A DNA stretch of 13,649 bases from an uncultured Gammaproteobacteria bacterium (GCA_903897205.1 CAIUAS010000147.1:1-13649); one strand, 5' to 3'. Counted from the stretch's first letter, positions 1 through 6,346 are shown. A program made the numbers and translations. The notes: generated by a model not told the origin, from the sequence alone.

Positions 1-316
1 TCGCTTCCCAAGCGGCCTTATTAAAAATAAGGGGTTTATTTAATACCTTGCTTAAAGCAAAACGCGTACGATCATCCGTGGTATGGCCTAAACCACCTAT
101 GATAATAATAATGGAATGATTTTTTAATAAAAATCTTAAGCCTTGTTCTATGTCTGCTTCAATATCGGATGCAATAACATGCATGCCAATGGTAAAACCT
201 GCATCCGCCAATTGCTGTGCAATCAGCTGGCCATTGGTATTTAAAATATCCCCTTCCGTTAATTCATTGCCGGTGGCTAATAAACCAATACGATTACTTA
301 AGCTTTTTTCTTGCAT
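1..316 (-). CDS. cinA: CinA-like / MoaB-Mog-fold protein, N-terminal part (truncated by window edge)
   Basis: The first 105 residues are visible, and the gene runs off the left end of the window. Seen: a start at 316 preceded by a GAGGG Shine-Dalgarno, then LLATGNELTEGDILNTNG near residue 12, and GGLGHTTDDRTR near residue 75. Known: ATGxELxxGxxxxTN and GGLGPTxDDxT are the hallmark strings of the CinA N-terminal molybdopterin-binding-like (MoCF_biosynth) domain, linked to pyridine nucleotide recycling (ADP-ribose pyrophosphatase in CinA) or to competence. The usual Pro after GGLG is His here. Whether the C-terminal NMN deamidase domain of full CinA follows cannot be told, so it could be a stand-alone MoaB-like protein. 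It is transcribed divergently from cioA. Confidence 0.85.
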   Translation of the reverse strand, partial: MQEKSLSNRIGLLATGNELTEGDILNTNGQLIAQQLADAGFTIGMHVIASDIEADIEQGLRFLLKNHSIIIIIGGLGHTTDDRTRFALSKVLNKPLIFNKAAWEA

Positions 317-343
317 ATTTTCCCTCTAAATGAGGATATTAGA

Positions 344-352
344 TGATACAAT
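344..352 (+). promoter_or_regulatory. Extended -10 promoter candidate for the cio operon
   Basis: TGATACAAT fits the extended -10 form TGnTATAAT with one mismatch in the hexamer. No convincing -35 is seen, as expected for this promoter class. Transcription would start near 359 and give a leader of roughly 55 bases before cioA. A small inverted repeat, ATATTA-CGT-TAATAT (351-365), overlaps the end of the -10 and the start site and could be an operator. The assignment is by eye only. Confidence 0.4.
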
Positions 353-414
353 ATTACGTTAATATGTGATTTGTGAAAAGCGAAGCTTTGAGTATATTTA
401 ATACGGTGGTAATC

Positions 415-1794
415 ATGTATATCGATACGACTTTACTCTCACGTGCTCAGTTTGGTTTTACCATTGGATTTCATATTTTATTTCCGACCCTCAATATTGG
501 TTTAGCTATCTTTTTATCTTGTATGGAAGCTTTGTGGCTAAAAACCAAAAATCCTGTTTATTTAACAATATGTAAATTTTGGACCAAAATTTTCGCGCTG
601 ACCTTTGGTATGGGGGTGGTATCCGGCATTGTCATGTCGTATGAATTAGGCACGAATTTTGGGCCTTTTATTTTAGCGGTTGGCAGTGTGTTAGGTTCGT
701 TATTTGCTTATGAGGTATTAAGCGCCTTTTTTTTAGAAGCGGGATTTTTGGGTGTCATGTTATTTGGCTGGAATAAAGTAGGAAAAAAATTACATTTTTG
801 CGCCACTTTATTTGTTACTATTGGAACTATTATTTCTGCATTTTGGATTATGTCAGCTAATTCTTGGATGCAAACGCCGGCAGGTTATCATATCGAAGCA
901 GGCCGTTATGTGGTTGATAATTGGTGGGCGGTTATTTTTAATCCTGCTTTTGTGCCGCGTTTTTTACATATGCTTATGGCTTCAATGGTGACCTGTTGTT
1001 TTGTAGTAGCCGGTGTTTCTGCTTGGTATTTATTAGAAAATCGTGGTCTTGCAATTGCTAAGAAATGTTTTTCTTTGGTTATGGGTGCGGCATTAATTTT
1101 AACATTTGCTCAAGTTTTATTAGGCGATAGAGTGGGATTGGAAGTGCAGCAATATCAACCATTAAAAACTGCAGCAATGGAAGGTTTATGGCATACGACT
1201 AAAGGTGCGCCATTGGTGTTATTTGGTATTCCGGATAGTAAAACGGAAACTAATCGCTATGCTTTAGCAATTCCTAAAGGCGCCAGTTTTATTAATACGC
1301 ATCATTGGAATGGTGAATTAATAGGGTTAACGAGTGTGCCTGCCGATCAGCGTCCTTTAGTGAGCAATGTGTTTTTCTCTTTTCGTGTGATGGTAGGCAT
1401 TGGCTTTTTAATGTTAGCGATGGCTGTATATGCATTATGGTTACGCTGGCATAAGCAATTATTTACTAAATCTTGGTTTTTACATTTATGTGTTTGGACT
1501 ACCCCTTTAGGTTTTATCAGTACTATTGCGGGTTGGTTAACGGCTGAATATGGTCGACAGCCGTGGATTGTGTATGGATTAATGCGCACTGCGCAAGGCG
1601 CTTCGCAGGTGCCAATGAATCAAGTACTAACTTCATTAATTTTATTTATTATTGTGTATGGCATTGTCTTCAGTTTTTATTTGGTCTATTTGTTTAAAGT
1701 GATTCGCAAAGGGCCAGATGATTTAGCTATTTCAGCGGACATGTCGGTGGATGCACAACCGCCATTTACTTATATGAGAGCGGAGACAAAATAA
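415..1794 (+). CDS. cioA: Cytochrome bd-type (cyanide-insensitive) quinol oxidase subunit I, CioA/CydA
   Basis: Haem-bearing inner-membrane subunit that oxidises quinol and reduces oxygen to water. I place the start at ATG 415 (459 aa), not at the in-frame GTG 373, because MYIDTTLLSRAQFGFTIGFH aligns directly with the family N-terminus. From this start the expected residues are present: His20 and His185 (E. coli His19 and His186 haem ligands), Met326 (Met393 equivalent), Glu100 and Glu108 (E99/E107), Lys251 and Glu256 of the quinol site, and GRQPW at 380-384. E. coli Glu74 is Ser75 here. The Q-loop between Glu256 and the Met326 helix is only about 70 residues, roughly half that of E. coli CydA, which marks the short Q-loop CIO subfamily. 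The stop overlaps the cioB start by one base (TAATG). The Shine-Dalgarno (GGTGG) is weak. Confidence 0.93.
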   Translation: MYIDTTLLSRAQFGFTIGFHILFPTLNIGLAIFLSCMEALWLKTKNPVYLTICKFWTKIFALTFGMGVVSGIVMSYELGTNFGPFILAVGSVLGSLFAYEVLSAFFLEAGFLGVMLFGWNKVGKKLHFCATLFVTIGTIISAFWIMSANSWMQTPAGYHIEAGRYVVDNWWAVIFNPAFVPRFLHMLMASMVTCCFVVAGVSAWYLLENRGLAIAKKCFSLVMGAALILTFAQVLLGDRVGLEVQQYQPLKTAAMEGLWHTTKGAPLVLFGIPDSKTETNRYALAIPKGASFINTHHWNGELIGLTSVPADQRPLVSNVFFSFRVMVGIGFLMLAMAVYALWLRWHKQLFTKSWFLHLCVWTTPLGFISTIAGWLTAEYGRQPWIVYGLMRTAQGASQVPMNQVLTSLILFIIVYGIVFSFYLVYLFKVIRKGPDDLAISADMSVDAQPPFTYMRAETK

Positions 1795-2792
1795 TGATAT
1801 TAATTTTAGCATGGGCCGGTATTATTTCATTTGCAGTTATTATGTATGTATTACTCGATGGTTTTGATTTAGGCATTGGTATTTTATTTCCCTGGATTAA
1901 AGAGCAGCAGTCGCGCGATATTATGATGAGTACGGTTGCTCCGGTGTGGGATGGTAACGAAACCTGGTTAGTGTTAGGCACTGCTTCGTTATATGCTTCA
2001 TTTCCGCTGGCGTATAGTACTTTGTTACCTGCTTTATATATGCCGTTAATGGTGATGCTGGCTGCTTTAATATTCCGCGGGGTTGCTTTTGAGTTTCGTT
2101 TTAAGTCGACACCTAAAAGTCAATTTATTTGGGATTGGTCATTTGCCGCCGGCTCGACGATTGCAGCATTTGGGCAGGGTTTAGTGTTAGGTACGTTTGT
2201 GAAAGGTTATGGTAGTGTGTTACCAACTAATATATCGGCTTTGCAATGGTTATCGCCTTTTAGTGTCATGACTGGAATTGCGGTAGTCGTAGGTTATGCA
2301 TTATTAGGCGCTACTTGGTTAATTATGCGTACGGTGAATGACTTACAACAAAAAATGTTTAAGGCAGCTAAAATATTATTGACGGGAGTTGTTTTCTTTT
2401 TGCTTGCTGTGAGTGTTTGGTCGCCTTTATTATCACCACATATATTTGCTAGATGGTTTACGCTGCCGGATTTTTATTATTTGGCTATTTTGCCTTCGCT
2501 AACAGGAGTGGTGATTTTATATAATTTTTATTTTCTGCGTAAGCAACATGAGATATGGCCATTTATTTTATCGGTTAGTATATTTATTTTGGCTTATATT
2601 GGTTTTTGCATCAGCAGTTGGCCATATGTGATTCCGCATGCAGTCACGTTGTGGGATGCCGCTTCGCCGCCTTCTTCTTTGAAATTTACTTTAATTGGCT
2701 TTTGCATTTTATTGCCCGTATTACTAGCGTATACCGTATATTCGTATCGGGTGTTTGCTGGGAAGGTGACTAGTGGAGAAGGGCATTATTAA
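1794..2792 (+). CDS. cioB: Cytochrome bd-type quinol oxidase subunit II, CioB/CydB
   Basis: Second membrane subunit of the bd/CIO oxidase, 332 residues, normal for the family. Seen: first helix followed by LLDGFDLGIG (residues 20-29), the conserved motif at the N-terminus of CydB, and WDGNETWLV at 52-60, another signature. Several further hydrophobic helices follow, spread over the whole length, and the C-terminus is a short basic tail. The start codon shares its A with the cioA stop (TAATG), so translational coupling is likely. The stop overlaps the next small gene in the same way. No cydC/cydD assembly genes are adjacent. Confidence 0.93.
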   Translation: MILILAWAGIISFAVIMYVLLDGFDLGIGILFPWIKEQQSRDIMMSTVAPVWDGNETWLVLGTASLYASFPLAYSTLLPALYMPLMVMLAALIFRGVAFEFRFKSTPKSQFIWDWSFAAGSTIAAFGQGLVLGTFVKGYGSVLPTNISALQWLSPFSVMTGIAVVVGYALLGATWLIMRTVNDLQQKMFKAAKILLTGVVFFLLAVSVWSPLLSPHIFARWFTLPDFYYLAILPSLTGVVILYNFYFLRKQHEIWPFILSVSIFILAYIGFCISSWPYVIPHAVTLWDAASPPSSLKFTLIGFCILLPVLLAYTVYSYRVFAGKVTSGEGHY

Positions 2793-2935
2793 TGGATAAA
2801 CAGCCATATTCTTTAAAGCGAGAAGAAAAATCCTGCGGGTCAAAATTACTTTGGTTTGTGGGTTTGTATTTGGTTTCTATTATTGGAATTGGGATGGTTG
2901 CTTTTTTGTTGAAATTAATAATTAGGATTATTTAG
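2792..2935 (+). CDS. DUF2474-like small membrane protein, probable third subunit of the CioAB oxidase
   Basis: A 47-residue protein whose ATG shares one base with the cioB stop (TAATG), the same arrangement as at cioA/cioB. Seen: a short polar basic N-terminus (MDKQPYSLKREEK), then one membrane helix from about residue 19 to 46 with a pattern W-x6-Leu-Val-Ser-x4-Gly-x2-Ala-x3-Lys-Leu and a basic C-terminal end. Known: the DUF2474 family consists of 40-50 residue single-helix proteins encoded directly after cioB/cydB, with the pattern RRLxWLxxxWxxSxxxLGxVAxLLRxLM. The match rests on position and spacing of Trp, Ser, Gly, Ala and the basic residue. Inference: it is the CydX-like accessory subunit that stabilises the oxidase. 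It is a different family from E. coli CydX. Confidence 0.8.
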   Translation: MDKQPYSLKREEKSCGSKLLWFVGLYLVSIIGIGMVAFLLKLIIRII

Positions 2936-2981
2936 AGATTGCATTATGAAAATGCACTATCATTTAGAGTGAAAGGATAAG

Positions 2982-4400
2982 ATGCGTTGTTTGGTTTGGT
3001 TTAGGGAAGATTTGCGCGTTAATGATAATGCTGCTTTGTATCATGCTAGTAAGGCCGCTAACAATGGCTTGATCGCTGTTTATATTATTTCAGCGCAAGT
3101 ATGGCGGATGCATGATATTGCGGCGTGTCGGGTAGATTTTATTTTGCGTCATTTGCAAATTTTAAGTGATGAGTTGCGGGCGCTTAATATTCCGTTGTTA
3201 ATTATTCATGCTGATCACATAAAGCAGGTTCCTGAATTATTGTTGCAATTAATGCAAGCGCATCATGTTGATGCGCTTTATTTTAATGAGCAATATGAAA
3301 TTGATGAAATGCGCCGTGATGGGGCTGTTGAAAATTTATTAAAATTACACCGTGTTAAAGTATTTTCGTATACCGATCAGCTTATGGTTGCGCCAGGCGA
3401 ACTCCTAACAATGGCGGGTAATTATTACACGGTATTTACTCCCTTTAAAAAAGCTTGGTTGAAAGCTATGGTTGCCAATAAGGTAATGCTATTTCCAGCG
3501 CCTACTAAGCAAATTCAACTTCCCATTAAAGGTGATGGCATCCCTGCTAAGATAGCGGAATTTAATAACTCTATTCCTATAGCATTATGGCCCGTAGGTG
3601 AAAAACAGGCTCAGGATAGATTAAAAAAATTTACTCAAACCAAAATAAAGTATTACGCTAAACAGCGTGATTTTCCAGCCATTGATGGAACTAGTGTTTT
3701 ATCACCGTACTTGGCAGCTGGCATTTTATCGCCACGCCAATGTTTAAAGGCCGCGATGGAAGTGAATAACCAATGCTTGGATAAAGGGGATGAAGGCATA
3801 ATCTGTTGGATAAATGAGCTTATCTGGCGAGAATTTTATAAGTATGTTTTGTATGCCTTTCCTCGGGTTAGTATGCATAGGGCGTTTAAAATAGCCACTG
3901 AAAATATTCATTGGGATAATGATCCAACATTATTCGCTGCTTGGTGTGAAGGTCGAACTGGTTATCCTATTATTGATGCGGCCATGCGGCAATTATGCCA
4001 AATAGGTTGGATGCATAATCGTTTAAGAATGCTCACTGCGATGTTTTTGGTAAAAGATTTATTAATTGATTGGCGTTGGGGTGAAAAGTTTTTTATGCAG
4101 CATTTGATCGATGGTGATTTGGCGGCGAACAATGGCGGTTGGCAGTGGGCGGCTTCGACAGGCACAGATGCAGTGCCGTATTTTCGAATTTTTAATCCAA
4201 CGGCACAAAGCAAAAAATTTGATCCTAATGGCAATTTTATTCGGCATTATTGCCCTGAGTTAGCGCATTTATCCCATCAATTAATTCATGAACCTTTCGA
4301 ATGCGCGACAAAGGATATATTTAGTTTTGCTTATCCTGCAGCAGTTGTTAATCATGCAAAATCACGTCAGCGATTTTTAGAAGTTTTTAAGCAAGGTTGA
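2982..4400 (+). CDS. phrB: Deoxyribodipyrimidine photolyase (class I CPD photolyase)
   Basis: Light-dependent repair enzyme that splits cyclobutane pyrimidine dimers using reduced FAD. It has 472 residues, as E. coli PhrB. Seen: an N-terminal antenna domain opening with LVWFREDLRVNDNAAL, and a C-terminal FAD domain with ELIWREFYKYV (279-289), GRTGYPIIDAAMRQL (324-338), GWMHNRLRM (342-350) and NNGGWQWAASTGTD (383-396). The electron-transfer tryptophans correspond to Trp311, Trp364 and Trp387 (E. coli W306, W359, W382), and the substrate-contacting Trp to Trp282. Glu279 and Asn383 match E274 and N378. An AAAGGA Shine-Dalgarno lies 4-5 bases before ATG 2982. The gene begins 46 bases after the small oxidase protein, so cotranscription is possible; a weak TGCATT/AATGCA stem (2940-2956) lies between them. 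Confidence 0.96.
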   Translation: MRCLVWFREDLRVNDNAALYHASKAANNGLIAVYIISAQVWRMHDIAACRVDFILRHLQILSDELRALNIPLLIIHADHIKQVPELLLQLMQAHHVDALYFNEQYEIDEMRRDGAVENLLKLHRVKVFSYTDQLMVAPGELLTMAGNYYTVFTPFKKAWLKAMVANKVMLFPAPTKQIQLPIKGDGIPAKIAEFNNSIPIALWPVGEKQAQDRLKKFTQTKIKYYAKQRDFPAIDGTSVLSPYLAAGILSPRQCLKAAMEVNNQCLDKGDEGIICWINELIWREFYKYVLYAFPRVSMHRAFKIATENIHWDNDPTLFAAWCEGRTGYPIIDAAMRQLCQIGWMHNRLRMLTAMFLVKDLLIDWRWGEKFFMQHLIDGDLAANNGGWQWAASTGTDAVPYFRIFNPTAQSKKFDPNGNFIRHYCPELAHLSHQLIHEPFECATKDIFSFAYPAAVVNHAKSRQRFLEVFKQG

Positions 4401-4445
4401 TAAAAAGGCAGATTATTTGATTATAATAATGTTTTAATTAGTTGG

Positions 4446-5231
4446 ATGGCTGCGATGATAGATAATGGTAGAGTAATTGATTGGGGCAAATCCTCGGAAG
4501 ATTATGGGGTTTTTCGTCCTGGACCACCGGATAGTTTTTATGAGAAATTGCTTGAGCTTAATATTGGTACACCAGGCCAACATATTCTTGATTTAGGCAC
4601 AGGTACCGGCGTGCTAGCGCGGCGTTTTGCTAAGCAAGGTGCTGTGGTCGCCGGCATTGATATTGCGCAAAGGCAAATCGCAATAGCAAATCAATTAGCG
4701 CAGCAAGAAAAATTGCCAATTAATTTTAGCGTTTCCCCCGCAGAACAAACCTCTTTTGCCAATAATAGTTTTGATATAATAACTGCTAATCAGTGCTGGC
4801 TTTATTTTGACTTTAATAAAACAGTGGCAGAAGTAAAGCGATTATTAGCTAAAGAAGGAGTGTTGGTTATTTCCTCTTTTTTATGGTTGTCTAAAAAAAG
4901 CGAGATTACGCAAGTCTCAGAAAATTTAATATTAAAATACAATCCACAGTGGGACGCACATAGTTGGGATGGGAATTTGCAGGCCAATCCTGCTTGGGTA
5001 GCCGATAATTTTATTCTCAAGTATTGGTTTTGTTATGTTGAAGAGATTCCTTTTACGCGAGAAGAATGGCGCGGCCGTATTCGTGCCAGTCGAGGTATTG
5101 GTGCAAGTTTACTCAAAGAAGAAGTTGAAGCATTTGATCGGGAGCATGATTTTTTGCTACGCAAAATAGCCGGCGATCAATTTACAATTCCTCATCAAAT
5201 TTTTGCGCGGGTATTAGTGCCTCTGTCGTAA
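4446..5231 (+). CDS. Class I SAM-dependent methyltransferase, substrate unknown
   Basis: A 261-residue soluble protein. Seen: motif I HILDLGTGTGVLA at 46-58, an acidic residue ending strand 2 (Asp72 in VAGIDIAQRQIAIA), a post-motif II segment around NSFDIITANQCWLYFD (107-122), and motif III-like KEGVLVISSFLW (136-147). Known: this is the Methyltransf_11/25 fold, which binds S-adenosylmethionine. The acceptor cannot be read from sequence; small-molecule methyltransferases of the UbiE/BioC/SmtA type are the nearest look-alikes. ATG 4455, three codons in, is an alternative start and has GGATGG about five bases upstream, whereas ATG 4446 has no separated Shine-Dalgarno. It sits 45 bases behind phrB in the same direction. 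A weak AAAAGC/GCTTTT pairing (5233-5262) follows the stop but is not a convincing terminator. Confidence 0.85.
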   Translation: MAAMIDNGRVIDWGKSSEDYGVFRPGPPDSFYEKLLELNIGTPGQHILDLGTGTGVLARRFAKQGAVVAGIDIAQRQIAIANQLAQQEKLPINFSVSPAEQTSFANNSFDIITANQCWLYFDFNKTVAEVKRLLAKEGVLVISSFLWLSKKSEITQVSENLILKYNPQWDAHSWDGNLQANPAWVADNFILKYWFCYVEEIPFTREEWRGRIRASRGIGASLLKEEVEAFDREHDFLLRKIAGDQFTIPHQIFARVLVPLS

Positions 5232-5311
5232 TAAAAGCATGATGGAAAGTGGTAGGGCTTTTGGGCATCCTGGCAACGGTTAAAAAGAGCGATAAACCTG
5301 CAAAATAGGCA

Positions 5312-5340
5312 TTGACAATTTCTTGTCCAGCGTACAGAAT
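5312..5340 (+). promoter_or_regulatory. Sigma-70 promoter of tRNA-Glu
   Basis: A perfect -35 TTGACA (5312-5317) is followed after 17 bases by CAGAAT (5335-5340), which matches four of six -10 positions. Transcription would start near 5347, about 14 bases before the mature tRNA. Spacing and position are both right for a tRNA promoter. Confidence 0.6.
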
Positions 5341-5360
5341 AGCCGACTCTTTCTAAGCCT

Positions 5361-5436
5361 GTCCCCATCGTCTAGAGGCCTAGGACATCGCCCTTTCACG
5401 GCGGTAACAGGGGTTCGAATCCCCTTGGGGACGCCA
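5361..5436 (+). tRNA. tRNA-Glu (anticodon TTC)
   Basis: A 76-base cloverleaf. The acceptor stem GTCCCCA (5361-5367) pairs with TGGGGAC (5426-5432), the discriminator is G5433, and CCA is encoded (5434-5436). The anticodon stem TCGCC/GGCGG encloses the loop CTTTCAC, with anticodon TTC reading GAA/GAG. The T arm is AGGGG-TTCGAAT-CCCCT. From memory the sequence is close to E. coli tRNA-Glu. No rRNA gene is adjacent in the window, so this is a solitary tRNA gene. No terminator is obvious downstream. Confidence 0.97.
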
Positions 5437-5541
5437 TATAAATCAACACATTATGGCGGTCAAAAGAGCGCTGTTCCATCTAATCAAAGAATTACTTCTT
5501 ATCTGTCAAAGCTTTATTAACTGATTGCAATACTTTGGTGG

Positions 5542-5748
5542 TCACTTTGTCGTGGCTTTCAATTTTGCTGAATTTACTTGCTTTGCTATAACAGATTTTA
5601 TATCTTCGCCAACCGTTTGCCAGTCTTGTTTAATTGCATCTTCATCAGAAGAAATAAAAGGGGTATCTAAATAGTCATCTCTCCTATTGTTAGATGGGAA
5701 TATTTCTAAAACTGAGCCCATACCTCTTGTGAAATCTTTAATATTCAT
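5542..5748 (-). CDS. Small conserved-looking hypothetical protein, 68 aa, possibly frameshifted at its 3' end
   Basis: I take ATG 5748 and not the in-frame ATG 5766, because AAGAG stands six bases before 5748 and nothing resembling a Shine-Dalgarno precedes 5766. The product starts MNIKDFTRGMGSVLEIFPSN, continues with an acidic stretch, and has DAIKQDWQTVGEDIKSVI around residues 36-53. The GSVLxIFP...W..VGxDI.. layout resembles small uncharacterised proteins I know from many proteobacteria, but I cannot name a family. No signal peptide or membrane helix is seen. Beyond the stop, the -1 frame continues with coding-looking sequence (KVTTKVLQSVNKALTDKK) to a TAA at 5492, so an indel may have shortened the gene. 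It is convergent with tRNA-Glu. An extended -10 lies at 5785-5793. Confidence 0.6.
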   Translation of the reverse strand: MNIKDFTRGMGSVLEIFPSNNRRDDYLDTPFISSDEDAIKQDWQTVGEDIKSVIAKQVNSAKLKATTK

Positions 5749-5784
5749 AAAAAACTCTTTAATCATTTAGTTATTATTAGGTAA

Positions 5785-5793
5785 ATAATAGCA
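5785..5793 (-). promoter_or_regulatory. Extended -10 promoter for the 68-aa ORF
   Basis: On the minus strand this reads TGCTATTAT, an extended -10 with TG plus a five-of-six TATAAT hexamer. It lies about 37 bases upstream of ATG 5748. The same TGCTAT form occurs before darP. No good -35 is present. Confidence 0.4.
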
Positions 5794-5971
5794 CAGAAAT
5801 ATTAAGGAATTATTAAGCGCCTTATTTCGGTTGGTGTGTTTTTACCTGTCTTTTTATTGCCATTATAGTCAATAAGAATTAATACTACCAGCGTGGCTGG
5901 GACAATCATGATTAGTTATACAATAAAGCAAAATACAAAATAACTGCCGAATGAATAATAACAGAGGATTT

Positions 5972-6010
5972 AAAAAGTCGCCCGACCTAGAGGAGATAAA
6001 ATGGTCGGGC
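5972..6010 (-). terminator. Hairpin with T-run on the minus strand, candidate intrinsic terminator
   Basis: GCCCGACC (5980-5987) and GGTCGGGC (6003-6010) form a perfect 8-bp, GC-rich stem around a 15-base loop. Read on the minus strand the stem is followed by GAC and then TTTTT, which fits a terminator about 80 bases beyond the end of the 6090-6266 ORF. Read on the plus strand it is followed only by TTCTCC. The loop also contains AGGAG seven bases before an ATG on the plus strand, so another role is possible. Confidence 0.45.
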
Positions 6011-6089
6011 TTCTCCATCAACACTAGAGGAACTATGTTCGCAATATCTTGATCAAATGAATTGGGTTTACTAAGCCAGCCAGTAAAGT

Positions 6090-6266
6090 TTATTGCCAGG
6101 TGTTCTTAGCTGGTTTAGCTATCGGCCAGTCGACTATCCGTGGCTTGCCGTTTAGCTTCAATGCGATAGACATTATAGCTTTTCGCGAGCGTCCATCGAT
6201 AGTCTTTTGTGAAGAATTTTTTAAGTTTGTGCCACAATCATTTTTGGCTAGGGTAATAATGGTCAT
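6090..6266 (-). CDS. Short ORF of unknown function (58 aa) with an A6 run and a coding-looking -1 frame
   Basis: ATG 6266 has a strong Shine-Dalgarno, AAGGAG, seven bases upstream, so translation initiation is likely real. In frame, the product opens MTIITLAKNDCGTNLK and ends with KPAKNTWQ; I recognise no domain. Codons 16-17 lie in a run of six A's (6216-6221), giving the heptamer A AAA AAT in the slippery X XXY YYZ register. The -1 frame from there reads FFTKDYRWTLAKSYN, then VYRIEAKRQATDSRLADS, ending at TAA 6115-6117. That is basic and rich in aromatic residues, more protein-like than the zero frame. Either an A-run indel broke a roughly 50-residue gene, or frameshifting is used, or the ORF is chance. 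A large inverted repeat lies immediately upstream. Confidence 0.4.
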   Translation of the reverse strand: MTIITLAKNDCGTNLKNSSQKTIDGRSRKAIMSIALKLNGKPRIVDWPIAKPAKNTWQ

Positions 6267-6298
6267 ACTGAGTCTCCTTATTTGGTTGTAAAACATTG

Positions 6299-6346
6299 AG
6301 TTCACTATTTGTTCACCTGGTTATAGTAGTGAACAAATAGTGAACT
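6299..6346. repeat. 18-bp perfect inverted repeat made of four GTTCAC/GTGAAC hexamers
   Basis: Left arm AGTTCACTATTTGTTCAC (6299-6316) and right arm GTGAACAAATAGTGAACT (6329-6346) are exact reverse complements separated by 12 bases. Each arm itself holds two direct copies of the hexamer, with 11-base start-to-start spacing, about one helical turn: 6300-6305 and 6311-6316 on the left, 6329-6334 and 6340-6345 on the right. That is the layout expected of a multi-site operator for a dimeric repressor. It lies 20 bases upstream of the Shine-Dalgarno of the 6090-6266 ORF and overlaps a candidate minus-strand promoter. As RNA on the minus strand it would form a long hairpin followed by CAATGTTTT, so a terminator for the lipid-transport operon is the alternative reading. 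Confidence 0.85.

Larger units (their letters stand above)
5767..6089. other. Non-coding stretch between the two short minus-strand ORFs
   Basis: No ORF of useful length on either strand shows a recognisable protein. The contents I can support are the extended -10 of the left ORF (5785-5793), a 10-bp palindrome AATCATGATT (5904-5913), and an 8-bp GC-rich hairpin (5980-6010). There is also a repeated octamer CTAGAGGA (5987-5994 and 6024-6031); each copy lies 6-7 bases before an ATG that opens a tiny ORF on the plus strand (eight codons from 6001, five codons from 6035). The tiny ORFs may be chance. Confidence 0.5.

Noticed and set aside
373..414. GTG 373 as the cioA start
   Set aside because: The 14 extra residues match nothing in CydA/CioA N-termini, whereas ATG 415 gives the exact family start.
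2946..2972. Eight-codon ORF just before phrB, overlapping a weak TGCATT/AATGCA stem
   Set aside because: No Shine-Dalgarno and no conserved peptide; most likely chance in the 46-base gap.
5233..5262. AAAAGC/GCTTTT pairing after the methyltransferase as a terminator
   Set aside because: Six weak pairs with an 18-base loop and no T-run downstream; too weak to call.
5323..5520. 65-residue plus-strand ORF across the tRNA
   Set aside because: It is read through tRNA-Glu, and the predicted protein is largely the translated tRNA sequence; no Shine-Dalgarno.
6100..6291. 63-residue plus-strand ORF with hydrophobic ends
   Set aside because: It is antisense to the 6090-6266 ORF, lacks a ribosome binding site, and its hydrophobic residues arise from the complement of lysine- and asparagine-rich codons.
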